From Pseudomonas cremoris (lineage in GTDB: Bacteria > Pseudomonadota > Gammaproteobacteria > Pseudomonadales > Pseudomonadaceae), in contig NZ_JAAXCY010000010.1 of the NCBI RefSeq assembly GCF_014230465.1, forward strand, positions 265,613 to 329,612: DNA of 64,000 nt, given 5' to 3'. The notes under the pieces are model-generated. The model made no database searches. It worked only from the letters and a program-made list of their open reading frames with translations, and was not told the origin of the DNA. Both the position numbers and the translations under genes were made by a program. Shown here piece after piece: positions 26,860 through 34,538 of the stretch; position 1 is the first letter of the stretch; each line of letters begins with the position of its first letter.

Positions 26860-27899
26860 AGATTCTCCGACGTGACGATCTGCGGCGGTATGTGCACCCG
26901 GTGCCGCACCGGATCGAACGCCTCACCGTCCTGCAGCTCCACCAGCAACTCGATCAACGCCTTGGCCGTTTGGCGCGGCTGCGAATCCATCACCACATCA
27001 ATCAACCCCTGGCGAAGTGCATCACGCGACAGTGCGGTGGACTCCTGCAGGATGCAGCACAGCGCCGGGCGTTTGGGTAGCTGGGCCAGGGCATTGATGA
27101 TGCCGTCGCCGCCGCCGCCCACCACACACAACCCGCGCAGGTCGTTGTGGCGGGTGATCAGGTCGAGGGTGGCTTCCTCGGTGATGTCGCTGTTGTCGAG
27201 GTTGATCAGCGGCTCAAGTGGCTTGAGCCCAGGTGCATGCTCGGCAAGGTAGCTGTGCAAACCTTCGACCCGGGCCTGGTGGCCGAGAAAGCGATGGCCG
27301 CCCAGCAAGATTCCCACGCTGCCTTTGCGTGCACCGCAGGTGCGGGCGAGCAACCAACCCATGGTGCGCCCGACCACATGGTTGTCCTGGCCCACGTAGG
27401 GTTCGGCGGCGTGTTCATGAATATCTGAGAGCAACGCCACCACCGGCACGCCGGCTTCACGGATCTGCTTGAGGGTGGCGTTGATCAGTGGGTGGGCAAA
27501 GCTGACGACGGCGAGGCCATCGCACTGCACGGCGAGTTGTTCGATCTGCGCGACGATGGCACTGGGGGTGCGATCCACGATGTACTCAAACTGGCAGGTC
27601 AGGTTGGCGCCAGCGTGCAGTGCAGCGGCATCGCTGATTGCCTGCGCCAGGCTGGCGTAAAACGCCTGGGCAGTGGCCAGCAACAGGATGCCGAAGCGGT
27701 AGGTGGGGCGACGTTCGCGAATGCGTTGGCCGATCAGCCGGGCGGCAAAATATCCCACGGCCTCAGCGGCCTGGAATACTTGCTCGGCAGTCTGCGGATT
27801 GACCGGCGCACGTGCATTCAACACGCGGTCGACGGTGGCCACACTGAGGCCCGCCTGGGCGGCCACGGTGGCGATGGTTGGGCGTTTATTGTTGTTCAT
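26856..27899 (-). CDS. LacI-family transcriptional regulator
   Basis: 347 residues. The N-terminal helix-turn-helix and hinge (PTIATVAAQAGLSVATVDRVLNARAPVNPQTAEQVFQAAEAVGY) are followed by a type I periplasmic-binding-like effector domain (GILLLATAQAFYASLAQAISDAA, CVVGGGGDGIINAL). It is divergent from the oxygenase cluster, with CTATCAAG palindromes between, so it is probably the local repressor. The effector is likely a sugar or cyclitol. Converges on rtcA. Confidence 0.92.
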   Translation of the reverse strand: MNNNKRPTIATVAAQAGLSVATVDRVLNARAPVNPQTAEQVFQAAEAVGYFAARLIGQRIRERRPTYRFGILLLATAQAFYASLAQAISDAAALHAGANLTCQFEYIVDRTPSAIVAQIEQLAVQCDGLAVVSFAHPLINATLKQIREAGVPVVALLSDIHEHAAEPYVGQDNHVVGRTMGWLLARTCGARKGSVGILLGGHRFLGHQARVEGLHSYLAEHAPGLKPLEPLINLDNSDITEEATLDLITRHNDLRGLCVVGGGGDGIINALAQLPKRPALCCILQESTALSRDALRQGLIDVVMDSQPRQTAKALIELLVELQDGEAFDPVRHRVHIPPQIVTSENL

Positions 27900-27917
27900 G
27901 GCAGGCCCTTTATGCGT

Positions 27918-27937
27918 CTTGATAGAAAACTATCAAG
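27918..27937. promoter_or_regulatory. Perfect palindromic operator for the LacI-type regulator
   Basis: CTTGATAG-AAAA-CTATCAAG, perfect 8-bp arms, 18 bp upstream of the LacI-type start. The arms recur in the next site. A central CG, common in LacI operators, is absent. Confidence 0.75.
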
Positions 27938-27967
27938 CCCCGTTGGGCCTGGATGATAGCTTGATAG
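27930..27967. promoter_or_regulatory. Second operator pairing CTATCAAGC with GCTTGATAG
   Basis: CTATCAAGC (27930-27938) pairs with GCTTGATAG (27959-27967) across 20 bases, and GATAG occurs again at 27955-27959. It gives a second half-site array nearer the oxygenase gene (start 28061), which would let one regulator control both directions. Confidence 0.55.
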
Positions 27968-28060
27968 GGAATGGATTCAAGGCCTTGAGGGTGAATAACC
28001 GGTTCTCTATCGTTGGTTTCGCAAAGCACCAGAAACCCACGCTTGCGGAGAACAATAACA

Positions 28061-29182
28061 ATGCCTGAACACACCGCTCACACCGCCCGGCGCGACTACA
28101 GCCTTACCGGCCCCGAAGCCGCCCGCGCTGCCGAAAAAGGCCTGGTATCAGCCAGTTGGTACCAATCGCCGATTTCGCGCAAACGCATGAAAGAACTGAT
28201 GCAGCGCCGCGACGGTCCGGCGCTGCGCGATACCGCTATCTGGTTTGCCGCATTGTTCGCCACGGGCTTTGGCGGCTACTGGTTCTGGGGCTCTTGGGCT
28301 TGCGTGCCGTTCTTTATCGCCTATGGCGTGCTCTACGGCACCGCGTCCAACCCGCGCTGGCACGAGACCGGCCACGGCACCGCGTTCAAGACCCGCTGGA
28401 TGAACGACGTGCTGTACCAGGTCGCCAGCTTCATGTGCATCTTCGAACCCCATGTATGGCGCTGGAGCCATGCACGGCACCACACCGACACCATCGTCGT
28501 CGGTCGCGACCCGGAGATCGTCGAGCCGCGTCCGCCGAGCTTCTTGATGATGTTTCTGAGCCTGTTCAATCTGCCCCTGGCCTGGAAAACCTTCAGCGGC
28601 GTGGCGCGGCATGCAATCGGCAAGATGAGTGCCCAGGAAGCGGATTTCATCCCTGAATCCGAATGGCCCAAAGTGTTCCGTGCGGCGCGTATCTGGGTGG
28701 GCATTTATGCCGTGGTCATCGGCACTGCGTTGTACCTGCACAGCTGGCTGCCCTTGATGTTGGTGGGCTTGCCAAGTCTCTACGGCGCCTGGCTCGGTTA
28801 CCTGTTCGGCCTCACCCAGCATGTGGGCCTGGCCGAGGATGTGCTGGACCACCGCAGCAACTGCCGCACCATCTACATGAACCGCGTGCTGCGCTTTATC
28901 TACATGGACATGAACTACCACCTCGAACACCACATGTACCCGATGGTGCCGTACCACGCCCTGGCCCAGTTGCACGAAGAAATCCGCAACGACTGCCCGC
29001 CGCCGTACGCCAATCTCTTCGAGGCCTACAAGGAGATTTTGCCGACGGTCTGGCGCCAGCGCAGCGACCCCACCTATTTCGTCCAACGCCCAACCCCTGT
29101 AGTGAGCGAGCTTGCTCGCGCTGGGGGGCGCAGCAGCCCCAATGAGGCCACTGCGTTCTTTCAGACCCATCTCGACAGCTGA
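28061..29182 (+). CDS. Membrane di-iron oxygenase, fatty-acid-desaturase fold (MocD-like)
   Basis: 373 residues. Hydrophobic segments lie at about 57-95 and 210-250, with the three His boxes of membrane di-iron enzymes: HETGHG (101-106), HARHH (137-141) and HLEHH (287-291), plus TQHVG near 254. In this family the partner set (Rieske ferredoxin and FAD reductase encoded next) makes an oxygenase or desaturase; rhizobial mocDEF, used in rhizopine breakdown, has this composition. ATG 28061 is chosen with GGAG 11 bases upstream. The last 27 residues (347-373, VVSELARAGGRSSP...) are encoded by the left half of a REP element and are unlikely to be original. Confidence 0.87.
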   Translation: MPEHTAHTARRDYSLTGPEAARAAEKGLVSASWYQSPISRKRMKELMQRRDGPALRDTAIWFAALFATGFGGYWFWGSWACVPFFIAYGVLYGTASNPRWHETGHGTAFKTRWMNDVLYQVASFMCIFEPHVWRWSHARHHTDTIVVGRDPEIVEPRPPSFLMMFLSLFNLPLAWKTFSGVARHAIGKMSAQEADFIPESEWPKVFRAARIWVGIYAVVIGTALYLHSWLPLMLVGLPSLYGAWLGYLFGLTQHVGLAEDVLDHRSNCRTIYMNRVLRFIYMDMNYHLEHHMYPMVPYHALAQLHEEIRNDCPPPYANLFEAYKEILPTVWRQRSDPTYFVQRPTPVVSELARAGGRSSPNEATAFFQTHLDS

Positions 29183-29228
29183 TCCAGGGGCTGCTGCGCA
29201 CCCCAGCGCGGGACAAGCCCGCTCACTA
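29100..29228. repeat. REP pair invading the end of the desaturase-like gene
   Basis: The left arm TAGTGAGCGAGCTTGCTCGC begins at 29100 inside the coding region; the right arm ends CCCGCTCACTA at 29228. Inner arms GGGCGCAGCAGCCCC and GGGGCTGCTGCGCACCCC also pair. The right arm departs from the left (CGCGGGACAAGCCCGC rather than the exact complement). The stop codon at 29180-29182 is within the element. Confidence 0.85.
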
Positions 29229-29240
29229 CAAGGAACCTTT

Positions 29241-29561
29241 ATGAACGATCAATGGATCGACGTCTGCGCCGTGGGCGAAATAGACGAAGAAGACGTACTG
29301 CGCTTCGACCACGGCCCGCACACCTACGCGGTGTACCGCTCGGCCGAGAATGAATTTTTTGCCACCGCTGGCCTGTGCACCCACGAGAAAATCCACCTCG
29401 CCGACGGCCTGGTAATGGACCACGTGATCGAGTGCCCCAAGCACAACGGCCGCTTCGATTACCGCACCGGCAAGGCCATGGGCGCGCCGGTGTGCGTCAA
29501 CCTCAAGACCTACCCGGTACGGGTCGAATCGGGGCGAGTGCTGCTCGCCGTCACGGCCTGA
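29241..29561 (+). CDS. Rieske [2Fe-2S] ferredoxin (MocE-like)
   Basis: 106 residues. The cluster ligands are Cys46 and His48 (CTHEKIHL) with Cys65 and His68 (CPKHNGRF). It has the short soluble form of dioxygenase-type ferredoxins and carries electrons from the reductase to the di-iron oxygenase. ATG 29241 follows AAGGAACC; the open frame upstream lies within the REP element and is ignored. The stop overlaps the next start as TGATG. Confidence 0.93.
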   Translation: MNDQWIDVCAVGEIDEEDVLRFDHGPHTYAVYRSAENEFFATAGLCTHEKIHLADGLVMDHVIECPKHNGRFDYRTGKAMGAPVCVNLKTYPVRVESGRVLLAVTA

Positions 29562-30763
29562 TGATGAACGCACCCCTGATCATCGTGGGCGCCGGGCATG
29601 CCGGCGGCCGTGCAGCGCTGACCCTGCGCGAAGAAGGCTACACCGGGCGCCTGATCCTGATCGGCGACGAGCCGCACCTGCCCTATGAGCGGCCACCGCT
29701 GTCCAAAGGGCTTTTGCAAGGCACGACGGACCTGGCCGGCTGTAGCCTGTGCGACAGCGACCAGCTGGCCGAACTGGGCATCGAACATATCGCCGGTAAC
29801 CCCGTTACTCAATTGCAACCCCAGCAACACCGTCTGCAACTGGCCGACGGCCAATGGCTGCCCTACGCCGGCTTGCTACTGGCCACTGGCGGGCGGGCGC
29901 GGCGTTTGCCCCAGGTGCAGGCCAACGTGCTGTACCTGCGCACCCACGATGAAGCGCTGGCCCTGCGCAGTGTGCTGAACCCCGGCACCCGGCTCGTGGT
30001 GGTCGGTGGCGGTTTTATCGGCCTGGAAGTAGCGGCGACCGCACGTGGCCTGGGCTGTGAGGTCACGGTGCTGGAAGCCGGGCCACGCTTGGCGGGCCGT
30101 GTGCTGCCGCCGGTTATCTCCCAGGCGCTGTTGGAATTGCATCGTGAACAAGGTGTGGACGTGCGTTTGAATGTGGCCCTGGAATCCATCCAGGCCGACA
30201 GCGTGCAATGGGTGGATGGGCAGTTACTGCCCTGCGACCTGGTGGTGGTGGGCATCGGCATGCAGCCCAATATCGAACTGGCCACGGCGGCTGGGCTGGA
30301 AGTGGGGCAGGGCATTCGCGTCGATGACTATCTGCGTACCAGCGCCCCGAATATCTATGCGGCAGGCGATGTGTGCGAGTTTCGCCTGGGCGGGCGCTAT
30401 CAACGCCAAGAGACTTGGCGCAATGCCGAAGCCCAGGGGCGGCACGCCGCGTTGAACTTGCTGGGGCGTGAGATTCTGTTCGAAGCGCTTCCCGGTTTCT
30501 GGTCCGACCAGTATCACTGGGGCTTGCTGACCGTAGGTGTGATGAGCCCCTCTGTGGTCACCCGTGCACTGCCCGGCGGCGGCCTGCTGCTGTTCTACCT
30601 CGACGCCGAGCAGCATTTGCAAGGTGCCTGCGGCTGGGCGCCCGGCAACAGCGTGGCCAAGGACATCAAGCTGTGTGAGCGCTTGATCGCAGCGCGTATC
30701 CCGTTGAATCCGACCGGCCTGGCCGACCCCGAACTGTCCCTCAAACACCTGCTGCGAGGCTGA
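29561..30763 (+). CDS. FAD-dependent ferredoxin reductase (MocF-like)
   Basis: 400 residues. The FAD-binding GxGxxG is near the N terminus (IIVGAGHAGGRAAL), a second dinucleotide fold follows for NADH (VVVGGGFIGLEVA), then the FAD-closing motif APNIYAAGDVCEF and a C-terminal reductase domain. It is of the putidaredoxin/rhodocoxin reductase type. It feeds electrons to the Rieske protein. ATG 29561 overlaps the ferredoxin stop; 29564 is an equal alternative. Confidence 0.93.
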   Translation: MMNAPLIIVGAGHAGGRAALTLREEGYTGRLILIGDEPHLPYERPPLSKGLLQGTTDLAGCSLCDSDQLAELGIEHIAGNPVTQLQPQQHRLQLADGQWLPYAGLLLATGGRARRLPQVQANVLYLRTHDEALALRSVLNPGTRLVVVGGGFIGLEVAATARGLGCEVTVLEAGPRLAGRVLPPVISQALLELHREQGVDVRLNVALESIQADSVQWVDGQLLPCDLVVVGIGMQPNIELATAAGLEVGQGIRVDDYLRTSAPNIYAAGDVCEFRLGGRYQRQETWRNAEAQGRHAALNLLGREILFEALPGFWSDQYHWGLLTVGVMSPSVVTRALPGGGLLLFYLDAEQHLQGACGWAPGNSVAKDIKLCERLIAARIPLNPTGLADPELSLKHLLRG

Positions 30764-30764
30764 A

Positions 30765-31583
30765 ATGCGCCAATTCCTGGTGTTCCAATCCCTGTGGGCC
30801 ATGCAAACCGAGCCCGGTCCGTTGGAGGCTCAGTTGGACCGTATCAAAGCCGCCGGCTTCGACGGCATCACCGACCATTATTGGAAGCCCGCCGAGGTCG
30901 CCCACCTGCATGCCGCCGCCAGCGCCCGGGGCTTGCAGATCGAAGGCCAGTTGTTTCCGCAATCGGTTGACGACCTGGCGGCCGCGCTGGATGTGATCAG
31001 CCGGTATGGTTGCCACCACCTCACCTTGCAGGCCGATGTGCGCCCGCGTACCCAGACCGAGGCCGCGCGGTTGGTCGAAGGCTGGCAGCGGTTGGCCGAG
31101 CAAGTGGACTTTCCGGTGCTGCTGGAAACCCATCGATATCGACTGACCAACGACCTGCTGTTCACCCTCGACCTGCTGGCGCAAATGCCGGATTTGAAGC
31201 TGCTGGCCGACCTGTCCCACTACGTGGTCGGGCGCGAACTCCCCGAGCCCGGTGCGGTTGAGGATGACGAGCAGATCCGTACGATTCTGCGCCACAGCTG
31301 GGGCTTTCACGGCCGCGTGGCCAGTAGCGAGCAGGTACAGGTCGCGCTGGGTTTTCCCCAGCATCAAGCCTGGGTACAGCGGTTTACCGAGTGGTGGCGC
31401 TACGGGATCGAAGACTGGCTGGCTCGCCCAGACGCGTCGCACAGCCTGTCCTTCACCTGCGAACTGGGCCCGCCGCCTTACGCGATCACCGGCGCAGACG
31501 GGCGCGAGCTCAGTGATCGCTGGTCCGAGGCGCTACAACTGCAGGCGTTGATTCGCGAGGTGTGGCGAAATTGTCAGAAATGA
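30765..31583 (+). CDS. TIM-barrel sugar isomerase/epimerase
   Basis: 272 residues of the xylose-isomerase-like TIM-barrel family. Visible positions are DGITDHYWKPAEV, VLLETHRYRLTNDL (Glu/His), LLADLSHYVVGREL (Asp/His), and the late FTCELGPPPYAI (Glu). It follows the reductase by one base with GAGG upstream, so it is in the oxygenase operon and probably works on the oxygenase product. MocC-like or IolE/IolI-like roles are possible; the substrate is not decided by sequence. Confidence 0.82.
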   Translation: MRQFLVFQSLWAMQTEPGPLEAQLDRIKAAGFDGITDHYWKPAEVAHLHAAASARGLQIEGQLFPQSVDDLAAALDVISRYGCHHLTLQADVRPRTQTEAARLVEGWQRLAEQVDFPVLLETHRYRLTNDLLFTLDLLAQMPDLKLLADLSHYVVGRELPEPGAVEDDEQIRTILRHSWGFHGRVASSEQVQVALGFPQHQAWVQRFTEWWRYGIEDWLARPDASHSLSFTCELGPPPYAITGADGRELSDRWSEALQLQALIREVWRNCQK

Positions 31584-31632
31584 TCTGCTAATCTGCGCGG
31601 GTTAAATCTCGCCATTAGCCTGGACGTTCACC

Positions 31633-32595
31633 ATGACCCCATCCTCTGTTGAGCCGCCTCTCGAACCGCAGTCCGTATGCCACCCGATCACCAGCAGCGC
31701 GATTTTCATGGTCGCCACCCTCGCTCCCGGCAGTGAGGACACTGTGCGTGGCTGGTGCGCCGATATCGCCGGGCTAGTGCGCTCGGTGGGCAAGCGCGTG
31801 CCGGCAGGCAACCTCACGTGCGTGTGCGGGTTTGGCTCGGATGCCTGGGATCGGCTATTCGGCGCACCGCGTCCGGCGGCGCTGCACCCGTTTCGCGAGT
31901 TCGGTGTGCAAGGGCGCAAAGCCGTGTCGACACCTGGGGATATCCTGCTGCATATCCGCGCCGAACAGATGGACCTGTGCTTTGAACTGGCCACTCAATT
32001 GATGGCGGCACTGGGCGACAGCGTCAAGGTGGTGGATGAGGTCCAGGGCTTCCGCTACTTCGATATGCGCAGCATCATCGGCTTTGTCGACGGCACCGAG
32101 AACCCGGTGGGGCGCAAGGCCGAGGGCTTCACCATCGTCGGTGATGAAGACCGCGAATTCCGAGGTGGCAGCTATGTGCTGGTGCAGAAGTACCTGCACA
32201 ACATGACGGCCTGGAACGGCCTGACGGTGGAAGCCCAGGAAAAAGTGATCGGGCGTACCAAGTTGTCGGATATCGAGCTGGACGATGAGACCAAGCCGAG
32301 CAATTCCCACAGCGCGCTCACTGTGATCACGGATGAGAACGGCGAAGAAGTGAAGATCCTGCGCGACAACATGCCCTTCGGCCGACCGGGTGCGGGGGAG
32401 TTCGGCACCTATTTCATCGGCTATGCGCGTTCGCCGCAGCCGTTGGAGTTGATGCTGGAGAACATGTTCGTCGGCCGGCCGGTGGGCAACTATGATCGCT
32501 TGCTGGACTTCAGCACCGCAGTGACCGGTGGATTGTTCTTCGTGCCCTCGGCGGATCTGCTTGAAGAGTTGGCCGAGCGAACAACAGATTTATAG
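31633..32595 (+). CDS. Dyp-type heme peroxidase
   Basis: 320 residues. The signature GFVDGTENP carries the catalytic Asp153; His226 (NSHSALTV) is the likely proximal heme ligand; FGTYFIGYARSPQPLELMLENMFVG is the usual C-terminal part. It is of the YfeX-like intracellular type, with no Tat or Sec signal. It starts 50 bases after the isomerase gene and could share its transcript or have its own promoter. Ends before a REP pair. Confidence 0.92.
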   Translation: MTPSSVEPPLEPQSVCHPITSSAIFMVATLAPGSEDTVRGWCADIAGLVRSVGKRVPAGNLTCVCGFGSDAWDRLFGAPRPAALHPFREFGVQGRKAVSTPGDILLHIRAEQMDLCFELATQLMAALGDSVKVVDEVQGFRYFDMRSIIGFVDGTENPVGRKAEGFTIVGDEDREFRGGSYVLVQKYLHNMTAWNGLTVEAQEKVIGRTKLSDIELDDETKPSNSHSALTVITDENGEEVKILRDNMPFGRPGAGEFGTYFIGYARSPQPLELMLENMFVGRPVGNYDRLLDFSTAVTGGLFFVPSADLLEELAERTTDL

Positions 32596-32608
32596 TCAAC
32601 ACACTTCA

Positions 32609-32702
32609 AATGTGGGAGCGGGCTTGCTCGCGAATACGGTGTGTCAGTATCAGATGTGCTGACTGATACACCGCATTCGCGAGCAAGCCCGCTCCCACAT
32701 TG
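32609..32702. repeat. REP pair, GTGGGAGCGGG type
   Basis: Two units AATGTGGGAGCGGGCTTGCT facing each other, with an inner GTGTCAGTAT / ACTGATACAC repeat. It lies between the converging peroxidase and uppP genes. Confidence 0.9.
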
Positions 32703-32727
32703 AGTTTTCGCTGGTTTTAGAAACGTG

Positions 32728-33600
32728 TCAGCTCAGCAAACCGGTACTCACCGCCACAATCAGGAACACCCCCAACAACGCCCGGTAGATCACAAACGGC
32801 CAAGTCGAGAAGCGTTCCAGGAACTTCATCAATCCCCAGATCGCAAAAAACGCCGAGATGCTGGCCACCACCAGTCCAAACAACAAATGCGGCCAGGCGT
32901 GGGCGGGCATGTCGGCGTGCAGCAGCACCCACAGCTCTTTCAAGCCGGCGAGGGCAATCGCCGGCAGGCCCAGCAGGAAGGAAAAGCGCGCCGCTTCCTC
33001 ACGCTTGAAGTTGAGGAACAGCGCGGCGGTCAGGGTCGAGCCGGAACGCGAAACGCCCGGAATCAGCGCACCAATCTGCGCAATGCCCACGATCAACGCA
33101 TCGCGCAGGCGCATTTCACTGACTTCCCGCGTATGGCGCGCACGCACTTCCGCCACCGCCAACAGCACCGCCATGACCACGCAGGAAATGCCGATCACCA
33201 TCAGCCCACGCAGCGGCGAGTTGCACGCGTTCAGGGTCGAGGACAACGCGAGGCCGGCAATACCGATAGGGATGGTCGCCAACACGATTGCCACTGCCAG
33301 TTTGAACCAACGGTCGTTGTAGTCACCCCGACGCACTGCACCGATGCTGCCGGTTGTCACCTGGCGCACGTCGCGCCAAAAGTAACTGACCACCGCCGCC
33401 AGAGCTGCCAACTGCATGGCTGCCGAAAACGCCGAGCCGGGGTCTTGCCAGCCAAGCAGCGCGGGCACCACACGCATGTGGGCGGTGGACGACACCGGCA
33501 ACAGTTCGGTGATGCCCTGGATCACGCCCAGGATGAAAATCTGCAGGTAGTCCAGGGAGGCAAAACCCACATCCAGGCCGGCGGAACAGACGTTGGTCAA
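32728..33600 (-). CDS. uppP: Undecaprenyl-diphosphate phosphatase
   Basis: About 290 residues, multi-spanning. Dephosphorylates undecaprenyl diphosphate, recycling the lipid carrier for peptidoglycan and O-antigen. Both family motifs are present: GVIQGITELLPVSSTAH and PGVSRSGSTLTAAL. No ATG fits; TTG 33600 lies eight bases after GAGGG (33613-33609) and is preferred over TTG 33615. The family usually has SSTGH where this has SSTAH. It is probably a second copy beside a housekeeping one elsewhere (inference). Confidence 0.88.
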   Translation of the reverse strand: MTNVCSAGLDVGFASLDYLQIFILGVIQGITELLPVSSTAHMRVVPALLGWQDPGSAFSAAMQLAALAAVVSYFWRDVRQVTTGSIGAVRRGDYNDRWFKLAVAIVLATIPIGIAGLALSSTLNACNSPLRGLMVIGISCVVMAVLLAVAEVRARHTREVSEMRLRDALIVGIAQIGALIPGVSRSGSTLTAALFLNFKREEAARFSFLLGLPAIALAGLKELWVLLHADMPAHAWPHLLFGLVVASISAFFAIWGLMKFLERFSTWPFVIYRALLGVFLIVAVSTGLLS

Positions 33601-33780
33601 AATACGTGCCCTCAAAAGTAAAAACCGATTTGGGCGAAGTTTATTCTAAATGTTTCAAGATTTTGGGTGGGCCAGCGCAAATCCGCAATCGGTTCAGCAA
33701 ACAGAAAGGTTGGACAATGTATTGGCCTGTGCAGGGGTTTTGTGAACAATGGCGCCCTGCGTTTTTTCACCGAGAGTCCC

Positions 33781-34287
33781 ATGCCTGAAACCACCGTCGA
33801 ATTGATCCAGACCGGCCCTGATGATGCCGAGCTGATCCGCAATCTCTATCAGTATTACGCCTACGAGTCGTCGGACTGGGAGCAGGAAGATGTCGAGGCC
33901 GATGGGCGTTTTTACATCCACGACGAGCACCTGGTGCGTTACTGGGAAGACCCGCAGTGGAGCGCCAACCTGCTGCTGGTGGATGGTTATATCGCCGGCT
34001 TCCTGTTGATCGAAGGCAGCGAGTTGCCGGGCATCGACGCCCTGGAGCTGGCTGACCTGTTCATCCTCAAACGCTACCGCCGCAAAGGCATCGGTCGTGC
34101 CATCGCCAGCCAGGTGTTGTGCAGCGGCGAGGCCAATTGGCTGGTGCGTTTCTATGACCAGGACGAAGTGTCCCAGGCGTTCTGGCGCACGGTGCTGGAT
34201 AACTTGCCGCGCCCGGTGCAGAGCCTGGAGCTGGACGACGACCCGCAATTGGTGAGCTACCTGATCACGCGGGCTGCGCTGCATTAA
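33781..34287 (+). CDS. GNAT-family N-acetyltransferase
   Basis: 168 residues. The acetyl-CoA-binding core is visible as LELADLFILKRYRRKGIGRAIASQVL, with the R/Q-x-x-G-x-G/A loop (RRKGIG). The substrate is unknown. ATG 33781 is taken because the region before it carries no GNAT similarity and includes the promoter area. A rho-independent terminator follows 21 bases after the stop. Confidence 0.85.
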   Translation: MPETTVELIQTGPDDAELIRNLYQYYAYESSDWEQEDVEADGRFYIHDEHLVRYWEDPQWSANLLLVDGYIAGFLLIEGSELPGIDALELADLFILKRYRRKGIGRAIASQVLCSGEANWLVRFYDQDEVSQAFWRTVLDNLPRPVQSLELDDDPQLVSYLITRAALH

Positions 34288-34307
34288 GTGGCGGTGGTTC
34301 CACAGGA

Positions 34308-34330
34308 AGAGGCTTCGGCCTCTTTTTTTT
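34308..34330 (+). terminator. Rho-independent terminator of the acetyltransferase gene
   Basis: AGAGGC-TTCG-GCCTCT followed by seven Ts: a 6-bp stem with a stable UUCG loop and a clear T tract. Confidence 0.92.
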
Positions 34331-34348
34331 GTCTGCGCTTTCGTAATC

Positions 34349-34376
34349 AATGTTTTTATATGCATAAAAAAACATT
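34349..34376. promoter_or_regulatory. 28-bp palindrome upstream of the peptide ABC operon
   Basis: AATGTTTTTATATG faces CATAAAAAAACATT around the axis 34362/34363; only one of 14 base pairs (34358/34367) mismatches. It lies about 165-190 bp upstream of the binding-protein start, in AT-rich sequence. The arm, read on the minus strand, is TATAAAAACATT, which recurs exactly at 42180-42191 before the hydrolase operon. Probable operator of a shared regulator, perhaps the GntR protein at 41186. Confidence 0.65.
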
Positions 34377-34538
34377 TACAAGCAGTGTGCTTGCTGTGAA
34401 TATGTCCCGGCGAATTTAAAAAAACAAAAATCATCCGCGGCCCTGACTCCTGTCAGGCCATAACAACAACGACCTAATACAGGCTTGAAGCCGGCTCCTG
34501 CCCCAGGCCGGTCTTTGCAGCGAAGGAGAACGTCTCCC

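Noticed and set aside
28013..28060. Earlier start for the desaturase-like protein and a sigma-54-like GG/GC pair at about 28013-28030
   Set aside because: No ribosome site precedes it, and the GG to GC spacing is 9 bases with no GGCAC; the GGAG before 28061 is better.
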